From CAZKHG01 sp964552655 (GTDB taxonomy: Bacteria > Bacteroidota > Bacteroidia > Bacteroidales > Tenuifilaceae), in NCBI GenBank assembly GCA_964552655.1, contig CAZKHG010000015.1, forward strand, positions 1-64,000: 64,000 nucleotides of DNA. Direction: 5' to 3'. Each line of letters opens with the position of its first letter. Within the stretch, counting starts at the first letter, position 1. The notes beneath the pieces were generated by a model, which saw only the letters and a program-made list of their open reading frames with translations, had not been told where the DNA came from and ran no database searches. A program made the translations under genes and the position numbers. Below are positions 23,601 through 31,611 of the stretch, one piece after another.

Positions 23601-23712
23601 GTTGCCCATCCTCTGAGCTGGTAACCACCCCAGTAATCTTCTTAGTTTGTGCACTCACTATCGAAATCCCGATAAATGCAAGTACACCTAAGGTCAATAG
23701 TAGTTTTCTCAT
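20674..23712 (-). CDS. SusC/RagA-family TonB-dependent outer-membrane transporter
   Basis: 1012 residues. Signal peptide (about 1-21), carboxypeptidase-regulatory-like domain (about 24-100), TonB box region EEVVVVGYGT (about 104-113), plug (about 125-245, with LYVVDGMVV, INILKDASAAAIYGSRAANG and a GKTGKTQINVGYQTG end) and a beta barrel to the C-terminal aromatic-rich end TLTLGIKLGF. It imports a ligand captured by SusD using TonB energy. Upstream is a 351-bp intergenic region with no anti-sigma gene. Base composition changes sharply inside the gene: about 57% GC at 23461-23520 (N-terminal domain) against about 27% at 22381-22440 (barrel), by hand count. Confidence 0.96.
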   Translation of the reverse strand: MRKLLLTLGVLAFIGISIVSAQTKKITGVVTSSEDGQPIPGVSIIVKGTTVGTTTNIDGKYEINAPADGTTLIFSFIGMTTQEVEIQGRAIIDVVLQAETTELEEVVVVGYGTKLKRELTGSISKLQGKEIQNIPVPTFETAMQGRTAGVFIENSSGKLGEGMRIRIRGTSSISADNQPLYVVDGMVVTSQNQGASTNSPTNPMADINPNDIETINILKDASAAAIYGSRAANGVVLITTKRGKTGKTQINVGYQTGISGPTNLIDMMNSAEYRKYFIDVFTRSWGNKDDAIADLEYNIPYFSGYVVGNDTIKYDTNWQKEAFQRGNFNQIEFSANGGNDKTQFYSGITYNNQAGILLGNQLSRVSGRLNLDNQATKNLKIGMNLGISRSESHRVPNDNAFSNPLQMIALPPVQPKYDPENSGELFKQTIYENGLIPAKYNKDKTVVFRNLGGAYGTYEFLPGLIWKSEFGLDLLFQREDNYQSRKTVDGSPSGLADSRTVQVANISTDNYLTFVKELSNTQNIELVAGITYQQSNTSTNWITARGFPSDDFQTIANASEATYFSSTETGYKYMSYFSRANYKMFDKYLFSLSGRMDGSSRFGKNNRYGFFPAGSVGWIISKENFISNIPVISFLKLRASYGITGNSEISNFASLSLYSGGSYTTYPSINPVQLPSPDLKWETTTQTDLGVDYGFFNNRITGEIDFYYKKTSDLLLFKDIPATSGFTSFYRNVGSLENKGFEFVLNTNNLTGELKWSTSFNLGLNRNKILDLEGPSIQAGNTRTGNNMAIEGKPLGVFFLPKYAGVDSETGDALYYVSAGSKEVTNDYNQAESQIIGNPNPDFYGGLFNSFTYKSVEFSFLFQFVVGNEIYKSYGLWAQSNGWNLDNQTTDQLKGWQNPGDKTDVPRGDWDVQNGSRPSSRYIEDGSYLRLKNLTISWNLSKKATTKLNVSNVNIYLSCANLLTFTNYTGWDPEVNFTGTGRSQTNTNLIQGSEFYTAPQARTLTLGIKLGF

Positions 23713-24063
23713 AGAAACTGTTGGTTTAGGTTAATAGAATTTAGTAACAATTAAATTTTAAGCCAAAATATTTATTTATATGATTTATGTCAAGTCTTAT
23801 AGGCAAGCTACAACTCGTAATTATTATTTAACGTTGATATTCTGTTAGATAAATAATAGTTTATGTTTCTTAACATATAAACTGGTTACAATAATAGATA
23901 ATTATATTAACAATTGTAATATTAATGATCTCCACTATAACAAATTCACTATGTAAAATTGCAATTTTTTTATATTACATTTGGATCATATCAGCCACAA
24001 AGGCTGTTATAAAAAATAGGGAAAAATTGTTACTTAATCTTTTAAATATTTAAAAACCAGGCA
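23713..24063. other. AT-rich divergent intergenic region between susC and the FtsE-like gene
   Basis: 351 bp with no credible gene. It should hold both divergent promoters, but I find no clean TTTG/TAnnTTTG pair. A small hairpin CAGCC-ACAAA-GGCTG lies at about 23993-24007, ahead of the plus-strand gene. Confidence 0.6.
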
Positions 24064-24774
24064 ATGGATCTTGACACTATTATAGAAATCAGGAACGGGG
24101 CAATTTTTCAGGATGATAACCTTGTTCTATCGGATGTTAACCTCACCATACAGAAGGGTGAGTTCATTTACCTGATCGGGAAAGTGGGCAGCGGAAAATC
24201 CAGCCTGATTAAAACCATTACCGCTGAAATTCCCCTAAAAGTTGGAGAGGGCCGGGTATCAGACTATAACCTACACACTATTAAAAGGAAACAGATACCT
24301 TATTTAAGAAGAAAGATCGGAATTGTATTCCAGGATTTCCAGCTGCTGAATGACCGGTCGGTGTACGAGAACCTGCTTTTTGTGCTTAAATCAACCGGGT
24401 GGAAAAATAAGGCAGAAATTAAAAGCAGAATTGCCGATGTTCTGGAAAAAGTTGGGTTAAAATACAAGGATTTTAAAATGCCTCACCAGCTATCGGGTGG
24501 GGAGCAGCAGCGTGTGGTAATAGCACGGGCGTTGTTAAACGATCCGGAAATTATCCTGGCGGATGAACCAACCGGTAACCTGGATCCTGAAACATCTGAA
24601 GATATAATGCGAATCCTCCACGAAATTGCGGGTACGGGCAGGGCGGTGATAATGGCGACCCATAATTACACCATGCTTAAAAAATTCCCGGCCAAAACAT
24701 TTAAGTGCGAAAAGGGAAAACTAATTGAAGCTGAACAGATGAGCGAAATTGATTTTGAATCGTTGATGGAATAA
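24064..24774 (+). CDS. ftsE: FtsE-like ABC transporter ATP-binding protein
   Basis: 236 residues. Walker [10 protein letters not shown] (39-47), Q-loop VFQDFQLL, signature LSGGEQQR (about 144-151), Walker [15 protein letters not shown] and the switch His in MATHNY. The short size and the [10 protein letters not shown] context fit the FtsE/MacB/LolD group. FtsE works with the membrane protein FtsX at the division site to control peptidoglycan hydrolases. FtsX is not next to it here: the gene is followed by a repeat and a scaffold gap, then by minus-strand genes. FtsX is often unlinked in Bacteroidota, but LolD-type function is not excluded. Confidence 0.82.
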   Translation: MDLDTIIEIRNGAIFQDDNLVLSDVNLTIQKGEFIYLIGKVGSGKSSLIKTITAEIPLKVGEGRVSDYNLHTIKRKQIPYLRRKIGIVFQDFQLLNDRSVYENLLFVLKSTGWKNKAEIKSRIADVLEKVGLKYKDFKMPHQLSGGEQQRVVIARALLNDPEIILADEPTGNLDPETSEDIMRILHEIAGTGRAVIMATHNYTMLKKFPAKTFKCEKGKLIEAEQMSEIDFESLME

Positions 24775-24783
24775 GGGGATGTG

Positions 24784-24797
24784 AGTTATCAGTTATC
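24784..24797. repeat. Heptamer repeat (GTTATCA units) at the edge of a gap
   Basis: GTTATCAGTTATC runs into the gap, and GTTGTCTGTTCTG resumes after it (24898-24910). These are the reverse complements of the TGATAAC and AGACAAC units upstream of dapF, so the same heptamer family is present here. The tract probably caused the assembly break. Confidence 0.65.
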
Positions 24798-24897
24798 NNN
24801 NNNNNNNNNNNNNNNNNNNNNNNNNNNNNNNNNNNNNNNNNNNNNNNNNNNNNNNNNNNNNNNNNNNNNNNNNNNNNNNNNNNNNNNNNNNNNNNNN
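24798..24897. other. Assembly gap (100 N)
   Basis: Placeholder gap between the FtsE-like gene and the minus-strand envelope operon, flanked by heptamer repeats on both sides. Reading frames crossing it are not real. Confidence 0.99.
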
Positions 24898-24926
24898 GTT
24901 GTCTGTTCTGAATTCTGGTTTCGGAA

Positions 24927-26030
24927 TCACAAGAAGGCGCAATCGCCATCGCCATCATTAAATGAAATATGCTGATCTTTCAACACATCCATCAATGTTT
25001 TGGTGGCAAAATACGATCTGTACTGATTTTTCGATAGCCAGCTAAAGGGTTTCACCCTTTTTATCGCATTGGTTAACCCCAAATTATAAACTGTTAGGGT
25101 TGACGCCCGTAACTTAACTGCATGATGCAAAACCACCCTGGCCATTGATCTTAAGTGCTTTGGACTATAGTATATATAAGGTATTGATAACCTATCGCCA
25201 TGCTGGTTCAGAATAATAAACCCAATCAGGTTGTCGTTTTTGTAAACTTTCACCATAAGCTGACAAAACTTATCGGGCGATGATGAGAAAAAATACTTTG
25301 CCCCAATCCTATCTCCTAATGGTGAGGAAACCAGCCACGGAAACCGAACAATCCATTGCAACTCAAAACGGCTGCGTTGGGTAGGAGTATGCTTGCAAAC
25401 ACTCTCAAATAATTCCGAAATCTCATCATCCGGACGACTACAATACTCAAAGGTAATATCGTTATTCCCGGCAAAAATGAAATTTAATAATGGTATAGGG
25501 TTTAAAAAATTCAGAATCTTGTCAATTATTATCAAGGGTAACCTTATGCTCCGGTAAAACCGGTTTTTTACCGGCAATAGCTTGGATAAGGATGATCGCA
25601 GGTACAACCTGATGCCTTTAACCCTGTACAGCAACTCAAATTCATCGGACTTGTCGTAAACTGCTTTGGATTCAGGGGCAAAGTTGGTATAAAGCAGCTT
25701 GTTATCCCAATCTATTAACACCTCTTTAAGTAAGGTTAATGAAATCCCTTTCCTCCGGTAATCGGGGTGAACCCAATTTCCGCTAAGCCAACCAACCTTC
25801 ACCTGCCTATCGCCAATAAAAAGCGTATCAGGAAGGATTGTTCTGTAGGCAACCATCAAATCGTCTTTAAAAGCCAGGTAAAGAACGACATCTGTTGAGC
25901 TGGCCCGTGGGTTGGCAGAATAGGACAAAGCCCTATGCCTGCTTATCGGAATATGCTCCCTGTTTACGAGGTTTTGATCCTCGGAGTACATTTTAATTTC
26001 GCTGGCATTTACTTTGACTATATTTACCAT
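24927..26030 (-). CDS. GNAT-family N-acetyltransferase
   Basis: 367 residues with an N-terminal GNAT domain (about 1-170). The acetyl-CoA-binding motif A is visible as NWVHPDYRRKGISLTLLKEV (about 87-106). The C-terminal half (about 190-367) is unassigned. Last gene of a four-gene minus-strand operon, starting 2 bp after the NodB-type gene stops. With two deacetylase-type proteins and a FemAB/GNAT-like protein in the operon, a role in modifying an envelope polysaccharide or peptidoglycan is likely, but the substrate is unknown. Confidence 0.78.
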   Translation of the reverse strand: MVNIVKVNASEIKMYSEDQNLVNREHIPISRHRALSYSANPRASSTDVVLYLAFKDDLMVAYRTILPDTLFIGDRQVKVGWLSGNWVHPDYRRKGISLTLLKEVLIDWDNKLLYTNFAPESKAVYDKSDEFELLYRVKGIRLYLRSSLSKLLPVKNRFYRSIRLPLIIIDKILNFLNPIPLLNFIFAGNNDITFEYCSRPDDEISELFESVCKHTPTQRSRFELQWIVRFPWLVSSPLGDRIGAKYFFSSSPDKFCQLMVKVYKNDNLIGFIILNQHGDRLSIPYIYYSPKHLRSMARVVLHHAVKLRASTLTVYNLGLTNAIKRVKPFSWLSKNQYRSYFATKTLMDVLKDQHISFNDGDGDCAFL

Positions 26031-26032
26031 TC

Positions 26033-27025
26033 CTAAACTCTATTTTGCAACCCAATAGTTTGTTTTGCAAGGTAATAAAGAATTTCACCTCCAACAATTT
26101 TTTTTGCTGTAAGGTTATTCACCTCCATCGGGATTCGTTGCAAATGTTTTGGGTAAATTGATTTACGAATACCGGATGTGCCAAAAGTAAGATCAACTAT
26201 TTGGTTTTCATATATATAATTAAAAAGTTCGAGCTCTACTCCCACATCAGTGAACGGGAAAGCAAAAAGTTTCATCTGACCAGGGAAATGGGTATTTATC
26301 CAGGTCATACAGCTGTTTACCTCATTAAGCTGCCCATCAAAGTTCAAATGGCTGAAATACCGATGATGGTACCCGTGTCCGCCTATCATAAACCCTTTTT
26401 CTGATAGTTCAACAAGCTGGTTGGTTGAAAGATAGGGTTTGTTATTCATTAAATAATCATCAAAATTCAGATCCAAAAAGTTGGCTATATCATTAATAAT
26501 TGAATTACTTTCATCATCAATTCTAAGTATTGATAAAATACTACTCAACCCATTACCTTTTAGTCTGGTTAAAACTTTCTGGCAGGATATTCGATCAAGT
26601 GTCCTGATCTTCTCATAAATAACGCTGATTTTACACCTGAACATCAGCTCATGGTTATCGATAGTTGATGGGTTAACAAAAAAAATGGCAGGAATTCCTT
26701 TCCTAAGCAGAATTGGGGCGATAATATCATTTATCTCGGCGTACCCATCATCAAAAGTCAAAATCATTGGTGGTTTGAGAGAATTGAATCTTTTATCAGA
26801 AACGGCTAACAGTTGATCTGTTAAGACAGGTGTAAAGTGTTTTAGCAGAAATTCCAGATCGATCTCAAATCTTCTTATATCAACTACCGGGTAAAGATTT
26901 CGAACATGTGGAGGTGGCCTATCAGATACAAGGTGGTAAAGCGGGATGATAAGATTTGAACCATGAAGTCGGTTTATATACCTATGTGGAAAAAAGATCG
27001 ATAAATTTCGAAAAAAAGATCTCAT
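26033..27025 (-). CDS. Polysaccharide deacetylase (NodB/CE4 family)
   Basis: 330 residues. CE4 metal-dependent deacetylase domain with motif 1 MILTFDDGYAEIND (about 87-100; the second Asp of DD is the metal ligand) and motif 2 GGHGYHHRYFSHL, a variant of H-S/T-x-x-H. Removal of N-acetyl groups from a surface glycan is the family reaction. The gene overlaps the upstream FemAB-like gene by 4 bp (ATGA) and is 2 bp from the GNAT gene, so all are co-translated. No clear signal peptide is present, so a cytoplasmic precursor substrate is possible. Confidence 0.85.
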   Translation of the reverse strand: MRSFFRNLSIFFPHRYINRLHGSNLIIPLYHLVSDRPPPHVRNLYPVVDIRRFEIDLEFLLKHFTPVLTDQLLAVSDKRFNSLKPPMILTFDDGYAEINDIIAPILLRKGIPAIFFVNPSTIDNHELMFRCKISVIYEKIRTLDRISCQKVLTRLKGNGLSSILSILRIDDESNSIINDIANFLDLNFDDYLMNNKPYLSTNQLVELSEKGFMIGGHGYHHRYFSHLNFDGQLNEVNSCMTWINTHFPGQMKLFAFPFTDVGVELELFNYIYENQIVDLTFGTSGIRKSIYPKHLQRIPMEVNNLTAKKIVGGEILYYLAKQTIGLQNRV

Positions 27026-27930
27026 CTGAAAAATGGTTTAAGGACAAAGGGCAATTTATTTAGTATTAGCTGGGGGTATGTGCATGGTACAGCACCAAAA
27101 CCTGAATAGAATCTTGCAACTGAGTCAATTGAAGATCCTTCAAAATCAAGTATTAGTTTCTTTTCAGAGTAGGTGTTAATAAAATGATCAACTAGCCTGA
27201 ACATGGCACGATTCTCCTTTCCCATCTCATCTGATGCTGCGAACAGGTATATCACCTTGCCGTTCGATCTTATAAAAAAGGCTGCAGCGCATAGCTTATT
27301 ATCTGATGTGTATGCTGCATAAATCTCCCCAATTCCCATTGTGACTGCATGAGTTATTATCCTTTTCATCATTACAATATGTTCTGATTTAAGAGGTTTT
27401 ACTGAATTGTCTCTCTTAAAACGGATAAAATCATCTGTGGCCATACCTTTTATAATAACTACGCCCAAAGCCATGGAACGGGATATATTTCTGCGGGTAT
27501 TATCGTTATACCTTGCCGAAAGCTGATGATAGGGTTGGATTAAATCGAGCTGATAAGTTATCTTTTTCAACATATCATCTCGAACCCCCTTTAACTCGTT
27601 GTATGTATTGAAGTTTATTTTTATATACCTGTATTTTGAAGGAATTGCATCTAAAAATTCACTTGTCTTTTTTGGGTCGAGGGTTGATCCTGAAAAAATT
27701 CCTAATTGCTGTGTAAAATAGGGTTGATAAAGGTAGTTGATCCCAAACTTTCGATCATTTACCAATGGAAAAACGGCTTTGTAATCCTCATCAATAAGGG
27801 CATCCCACTTATTAGCAGTTATGTCAAGATACCAGGAGTATGCATAAACTATCCCATTGATTGCATGAGAGATACATTGATCCCACTTTGAAAAATCAAT
27901 TTTGTTATATGGAACCAGCCTGATTGCCAC
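27022..27930 (-). CDS. FemAB/GNAT-like acyltransferase
   Basis: 302 residues. The layout (N-terminal WDQCISHAINGIVYAYSWYLD; then AVFPLVNDRKFGINYLYQPYFTQQLGIFSG; then NTRRNISRSMALGVVI; and a C-terminal GNAT-like core AAFFIRSNGKVIYLFAASDE) is that of FemAB-related proteins that transfer amino-acyl or acyl groups. The donor and acceptor are unknown. The annotated start overlaps the preceding deacetylase-like gene by 26 bp; no nearer Met gives a better start, so I keep it. Second gene of the four-gene operon. Confidence 0.7.
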   Translation of the reverse strand: MAIRLVPYNKIDFSKWDQCISHAINGIVYAYSWYLDITANKWDALIDEDYKAVFPLVNDRKFGINYLYQPYFTQQLGIFSGSTLDPKKTSEFLDAIPSKYRYIKINFNTYNELKGVRDDMLKKITYQLDLIQPYHQLSARYNDNTRRNISRSMALGVVIIKGMATDDFIRFKRDNSVKPLKSEHIVMMKRIITHAVTMGIGEIYAAYTSDNKLCAAAFFIRSNGKVIYLFAASDEMGKENRAMFRLVDHFINTYSEKKLILDFEGSSIDSVARFYSGFGAVPCTYPQLILNKLPFVLKPFFR

Positions 27931-29239
27931 CTTCCACTTTTTTTAGCTCATTAATTACAGCAGGGAGAACAATTTCATAACCACTCCATTTATCGTAACC
28001 GGAGAAGTACTCATTGTGCCATATAGAGACGAAAGTACCATCTACTGCTTTTACGCGATGTATAATTTTAGTAATCTCCTCAATGGCTTGCTGTGGCGAT
28101 AGGTTTAATTTCTCGAAAAGGGTGAAATCCATGGTTTGGAAAGGATAAACCTTCAGGTTTAGCACCCGGTTGTATTGTAAATCGAAAAACTTAAACGGGG
28201 TGCATGTACTGGCCCTAAACCCTGATTTATCGGAATAACCCATTGTGTAATCCTCAGTGATACCTGTTACCACCAGGTTGCGATAGGTGAAGGGAATTAT
28301 TAACCTAAGGTAATGCTGACGGCTGCAGGTAACCTCCTTGTCTAGAACATCAACCAGTGCCGCAATTTCAGATCTTAACTTCTCCACATCAATACCCGAG
28401 CGGTAGGAAGGATGAATGCCAACCCGGTGCTTAAGGCTAATCCGGTTTACAAGATTTTTTAATGCCTCGTTGTTTATGGATATATTTCTATCAAAAGAAC
28501 CAATTTTTCCCGTAGGAATAAACCAAATAGCCTGATCTGGTTGATCAATCAATGAGATCATCTGATCATGTACATCGTAAGGGTCGGATTTTTGCCTTGT
28601 ATAAACATTTAAACGATAAATAAAATCTTTGAAATCAAGTTTTACCAACGACAAGAAAGTTCCAATAAATGACCTTAGCACACCTTTGTTCAGGAATGCA
28701 AATGCGTTATCAACGTCAATTGTCGTTATATGATTAAATTTTCTTTTCTGAATTTCAAAAGCGGGATATTTGCTTTGAATAATTTCAGTAAGCTTATAAG
28801 CCCACTGGTCGATAACCGGTTGATCGAAAAAATGAGCTTTTACACCCAGGCTTACTGATGATGGGAACCGCCCGTGAATATCAGGCTCGAAGTTCAGGTA
28901 CTCCTCATACCTGGAAACCAGGTAAAAGGAAGCTGCAAAAATATCAAATGGGATATCAGCCTGATCAGAAGTTTTGAAAAAGGCAGGCATTTTCTCCCAT
29001 TCAAAAACGTCGATTTTCTGGGGTGCAATTGAATCGTCAATTAGCAGGTTGTGAGGGACAATATGAATACTATCCTTAACCTTTGTTTTATAGTACGAAA
29101 TTAAAACCCCCAAATGGCTTTTTACTTCGGTGTACGATGAAGTAAACCGAACATTAACGCCAAGTATTTCTTCAAAGATAAACCTGAATATATACCCGGT
29201 GCGGTGCGTATATCGCTGTGTATAAACGAGTACGTCCAA
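27905..29239 (-). CDS. Polysaccharide-deacetylase-like protein, first gene of envelope operon
   Basis: 444 residues. The fold appears NodB-like: HITTIDVDNAFAF (about 167-179) in place of the TFDDG metal motif, HRVGIHPSYRS for the second His motif, and TFVSIWHNEYFSGYDKWSGY near the C-terminus. The N-terminal 160 residues form a separate domain (DUF7033-like) found in Bacteroidota deacetylase-family proteins. The D-V-D motif suggests metal binding is kept, but activity is uncertain. It is the first gene of the minus-strand operon; the 156 bp to 29395 hold its promoter. Confidence 0.75.
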   Translation of the reverse strand: MDVLVYTQRYTHRTGYIFRFIFEEILGVNVRFTSSYTEVKSHLGVLISYYKTKVKDSIHIVPHNLLIDDSIAPQKIDVFEWEKMPAFFKTSDQADIPFDIFAASFYLVSRYEEYLNFEPDIHGRFPSSVSLGVKAHFFDQPVIDQWAYKLTEIIQSKYPAFEIQKRKFNHITTIDVDNAFAFLNKGVLRSFIGTFLSLVKLDFKDFIYRLNVYTRQKSDPYDVHDQMISLIDQPDQAIWFIPTGKIGSFDRNISINNEALKNLVNRISLKHRVGIHPSYRSGIDVEKLRSEIAALVDVLDKEVTCSRQHYLRLIIPFTYRNLVVTGITEDYTMGYSDKSGFRASTCTPFKFFDLQYNRVLNLKVYPFQTMDFTLFEKLNLSPQQAIEEITKIIHRVKAVDGTFVSIWHNEYFSGYDKWSGYEIVLPAVINELKKVEGGNQAGSI

Positions 29240-29395
29240 TCTATTAAGCTATTTTAAGTTATATTTTGAAGAAAAATTCTTTGAAACCAGATCATTTTAA
29301 GCAAACCTAACAAATTTGAACGATATATTGTACCTTTGATGTGGTTTTTTTGATCGCATAAAATGATATATATTTGAACTCCAAATAATTTTAAA

Positions 29396-29806
29396 ATGAA
29401 AAAAGTATTCTACCTGGCGTTAACAATCGTATCAATTATGTTGTTTACCAAATGTTTAGATACCGGGAGCTATATCCGTTATGAAGTTGGGTTAAATATT
29501 ACCAGCTACTATTTCCCAGACACATCTATTGTAAACAGGCCATGTTCAGTAAATCTTTTTACAAAAAGTGAGAACTCTTGTATTAACAACCCCAGATTTT
29601 TAATTTCCAAAGGGGATGAGACCCTTTACAGGTTTTTGGCTTTGGGTACTTTTGAAAACCGGGGCGAATCCTGTTTTTTATTCACCCGCGATGCGGATTC
29701 AACCTACACCTTTACACCCACACAGGTTGGTAAATACTATTTCCAGTTTTATTCGGTTGATACGCTGATTTATGATACACTGGTTGTTGTAAGCTCGAGG
29801 AAATAA
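29396..29806 (+). CDS. Hypothetical lipoprotein
   Basis: 136 residues. Signal peptide and lipobox LFTKC (Cys20), so it is lipid-anchored in the envelope. The mature part is beta-rich, with cysteines in NRPCSVN, NSCINN and ESCFLF, and ends TPTQVGKYYFQFYSVDTLIYDTLVV, which looks like one Ig-like fold. No family recognised. A TACCTTTG promoter element lies at 29331-29338, but its -33 element is weak. Stands alone between two minus-strand operons. Confidence 0.7.
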   Translation: MKKVFYLALTIVSIMLFTKCLDTGSYIRYEVGLNITSYYFPDTSIVNRPCSVNLFTKSENSCINNPRFLISKGDETLYRFLALGTFENRGESCFLFTRDADSTYTFTPTQVGKYYFQFYSVDTLIYDTLVVVSSRK

Positions 29807-29839
29807 ACTCCGGATTAATAAGAAGTTATAAAAGAGAAA

Positions 29840-29863
29840 AAGGTTCGGCTAATGTAGAACCTT
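29840..29863. terminator. Terminator between the lipoprotein gene and rnfA
   Basis: AAGGTTC / GAACCTT stem with a 10-nt loop and AT-rich flanks, between two convergent genes (stop codons at 29806 and 29876). Confidence 0.65.
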
Positions 29864-29875
29864 AAATTTTACTGG

Positions 29876-30448
29876 CTATACCAATCCCGAGAAGCCCATA
29901 AAGGCCAAAGAGAGCAAACCCGCCAAAACCAGTGAAATTGGGAAACCTTTCATTCCCTCGGGAATATCAGATAATTCGAGCTGTTCGCGAATGCCAGCCA
30001 TTAAAACCAGGGCCAATGTAAAACCTATGGCAGTGGAGCTGGAATAAACCACACTGGTTAATAAATCAAAATGCTTATTTGTAGCCAGAATTGCAATCCC
30101 CAATACTGCACAGTTGGTTGTAATTAAGGGAAGATAAATGCCCAATGCCTGGTAAAGAGCCGGTGCTGATTTTTTGAGAATTATTTCAACAATCTGAACA
30201 AGGACAGCTATTACAAAAATGAATGAAATGGTGATCATAAATTCGATTTTCATGGGTACAAGGATATAGTTGTACACCAGAAAAGTAACCAGGTTTGCGA
30301 GCGTCATTACAAATACAACTGCTGCCCCCATGCCTATTGATGTAGATACCTTATTTGATACTCCCAGAAAAGGGCATATGCCCAGGAACTGGGCAAGTAC
30401 CACGTTGTTTACAATAATGGCGAGTATTATTATTTTAATTATTTCCAT
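29876..30448 (-). CDS. rnfA: Rnf electron transport complex subunit A
   Basis: 190 residues, six hydrophobic segments; starts MEIIKIIILAIIVNNVVLAQFLGICPFLGVS. Membrane-integral Rnf/Nqr subunit related to RnfE, with the half-channel cysteine in GICPFLG and a second in TNCAVLG, which in the family coordinate an Fe-S centre between RnfA and RnfE. Last gene of the rnf operon, 12 bp after rnfE. Confidence 0.96.
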   Translation of the reverse strand: MEIIKIIILAIIVNNVVLAQFLGICPFLGVSNKVSTSIGMGAAVVFVMTLANLVTFLVYNYILVPMKIEFMITISFIFVIAVLVQIVEIILKKSAPALYQALGIYLPLITTNCAVLGIAILATNKHFDLLTSVVYSSSTAIGFTLALVLMAGIREQLELSDIPEGMKGFPISLVLAGLLSLAFMGFSGLV

Positions 30449-30460
30449 GATGCTGAATTA

Positions 30461-31057
30461 TTAAATGTTGAAATGCTTTTTCACTCTGTTCACAATGGCT
30501 ATAAGAAATCCAAATGTAAGGAATGCGCCAGGGGGAAGAATAAAAATAAGTATAGTACTGGCATTTTCTGCCACCAGTGGTAAATTGAAAATTGTTCCAT
30601 TACCAAGGATCTCCCTTATGCTGGCAATCAGGGTAATTGCCAGGGTGAAACCTAACCCCATTCCAAGCCCATCAAGTAAGGAGTGCCAAACGCTATTCTT
30701 TTGGGCAAATGCTTCAGCCCGGCCAAGAATTATACAGTTGACCACAATCAATGGGATAAAAATACCTAAAGTTTGGTACAAATCAGGACTGTAAGCTTTC
30801 ATCACCATGTCAACTATTGTCACAAAAGTGGCAATAATCAGGATAAATGCTGCAATGCGAACTTTATCGGGAATGTAATTTTTAAGTAATGATATGAGTA
30901 TATTGGAACAAACCAGCACAAAGGTGGTTGCTGCACCCATACCGATTCCATTGACTGCAGCAGTAGTAACAGCCAGCGTTGGACAACAGCCCAACACTAA
31001 TACAAATGCTGGATTTTGTTTTAAAAGTCCATTGGTAAAGTACTTAAATGAGCTCAT
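30461..31057 (-). CDS. rnfE: Rnf electron transport complex subunit E
   Basis: 198 residues, multi-pass membrane protein; [18 protein letters not shown] near the start and [14 protein letters not shown] are the paired cysteine motifs matching those in RnfA. Works as the RnfA partner in the membrane. Its start overlaps the rnfG stop by 4 bp. Confidence 0.96.
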   Translation of the reverse strand: MSSFKYFTNGLLKQNPAFVLVLGCCPTLAVTTAAVNGIGMGAATTFVLVCSNILISLLKNYIPDKVRIAAFILIIATFVTIVDMVMKAYSPDLYQTLGIFIPLIVVNCIILGRAEAFAQKNSVWHSLLDGLGMGLGFTLAITLIASIREILGNGTIFNLPLVAENASTILIFILPPGAFLTFGFLIAIVNRVKKHFNI

Positions 31058-31611
31058 TGCACCCCTCCTTTCTTAACTATTTTGTAAGCTTTATCAACAG
31101 CATCGCAGAATGCCCTGGAGCTTATGGTAGCTGCTGTAATGGCATCAACATCTCCCCCATCCTTTTTAACTTTCATGATAAAGGAACCGGGGTTTTTGGA
31201 TTTAAACTGATCCTTCCACCTGGTTTTTATCTTATCTCCCAAACCGGGAGTCTCTTTTTGGTCAATTATTTCGACATTATAAATTGTTCCGTCTTTAAGG
31301 AAACCAACCATTATTGTAAATGTACCGCTGAATGCCTTGTTGGTATTGGATTTCACAGCAAAACCAATAGTATCCTGACTGTTTAAGGCTGTATAAATTG
31401 TCAACCCATCCACCTCAAGCTTAGCTTGGGTAGGATCGTTGGTAAATTCCGGGAGAACAGATTTTATTGCATTAACCTCCTTCTGCTTTTGACTCTGCTC
31501 AATTTGATCCTTGGTAAGCATGTAAACATAAGCCAGTGCAGCTGACATGGTTGCAGAAATCAGAAATAAGCTGAGGATCATATTCCTCATTGTTGATTCG
31601 AGCTTAGCCAT
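31054..31611 (-). CDS. rnfG: Rnf electron transport complex subunit G (FMN-binding)
   Basis: 185 residues. One N-terminal transmembrane helix (about 9-31), then a periplasmic FMN-binding domain. The covalent-FMN threonine lies in [13 protein letters not shown] (Ile-Thr-Ala-Ala-Thr pattern, near residue 165), with TPGLGDKI ahead of it. Start overlaps the rnfD stop by 8 bp. Confidence 0.95.
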   Translation of the reverse strand: MAKLESTMRNMILSLFLISATMSAALAYVYMLTKDQIEQSQKQKEVNAIKSVLPEFTNDPTQAKLEVDGLTIYTALNSQDTIGFAVKSNTNKAFSGTFTIMVGFLKDGTIYNVEIIDQKETPGLGDKIKTRWKDQFKSKNPGSFIMKVKKDGGDVDAITAATISSRAFCDAVDKAYKIVKKGGVQ

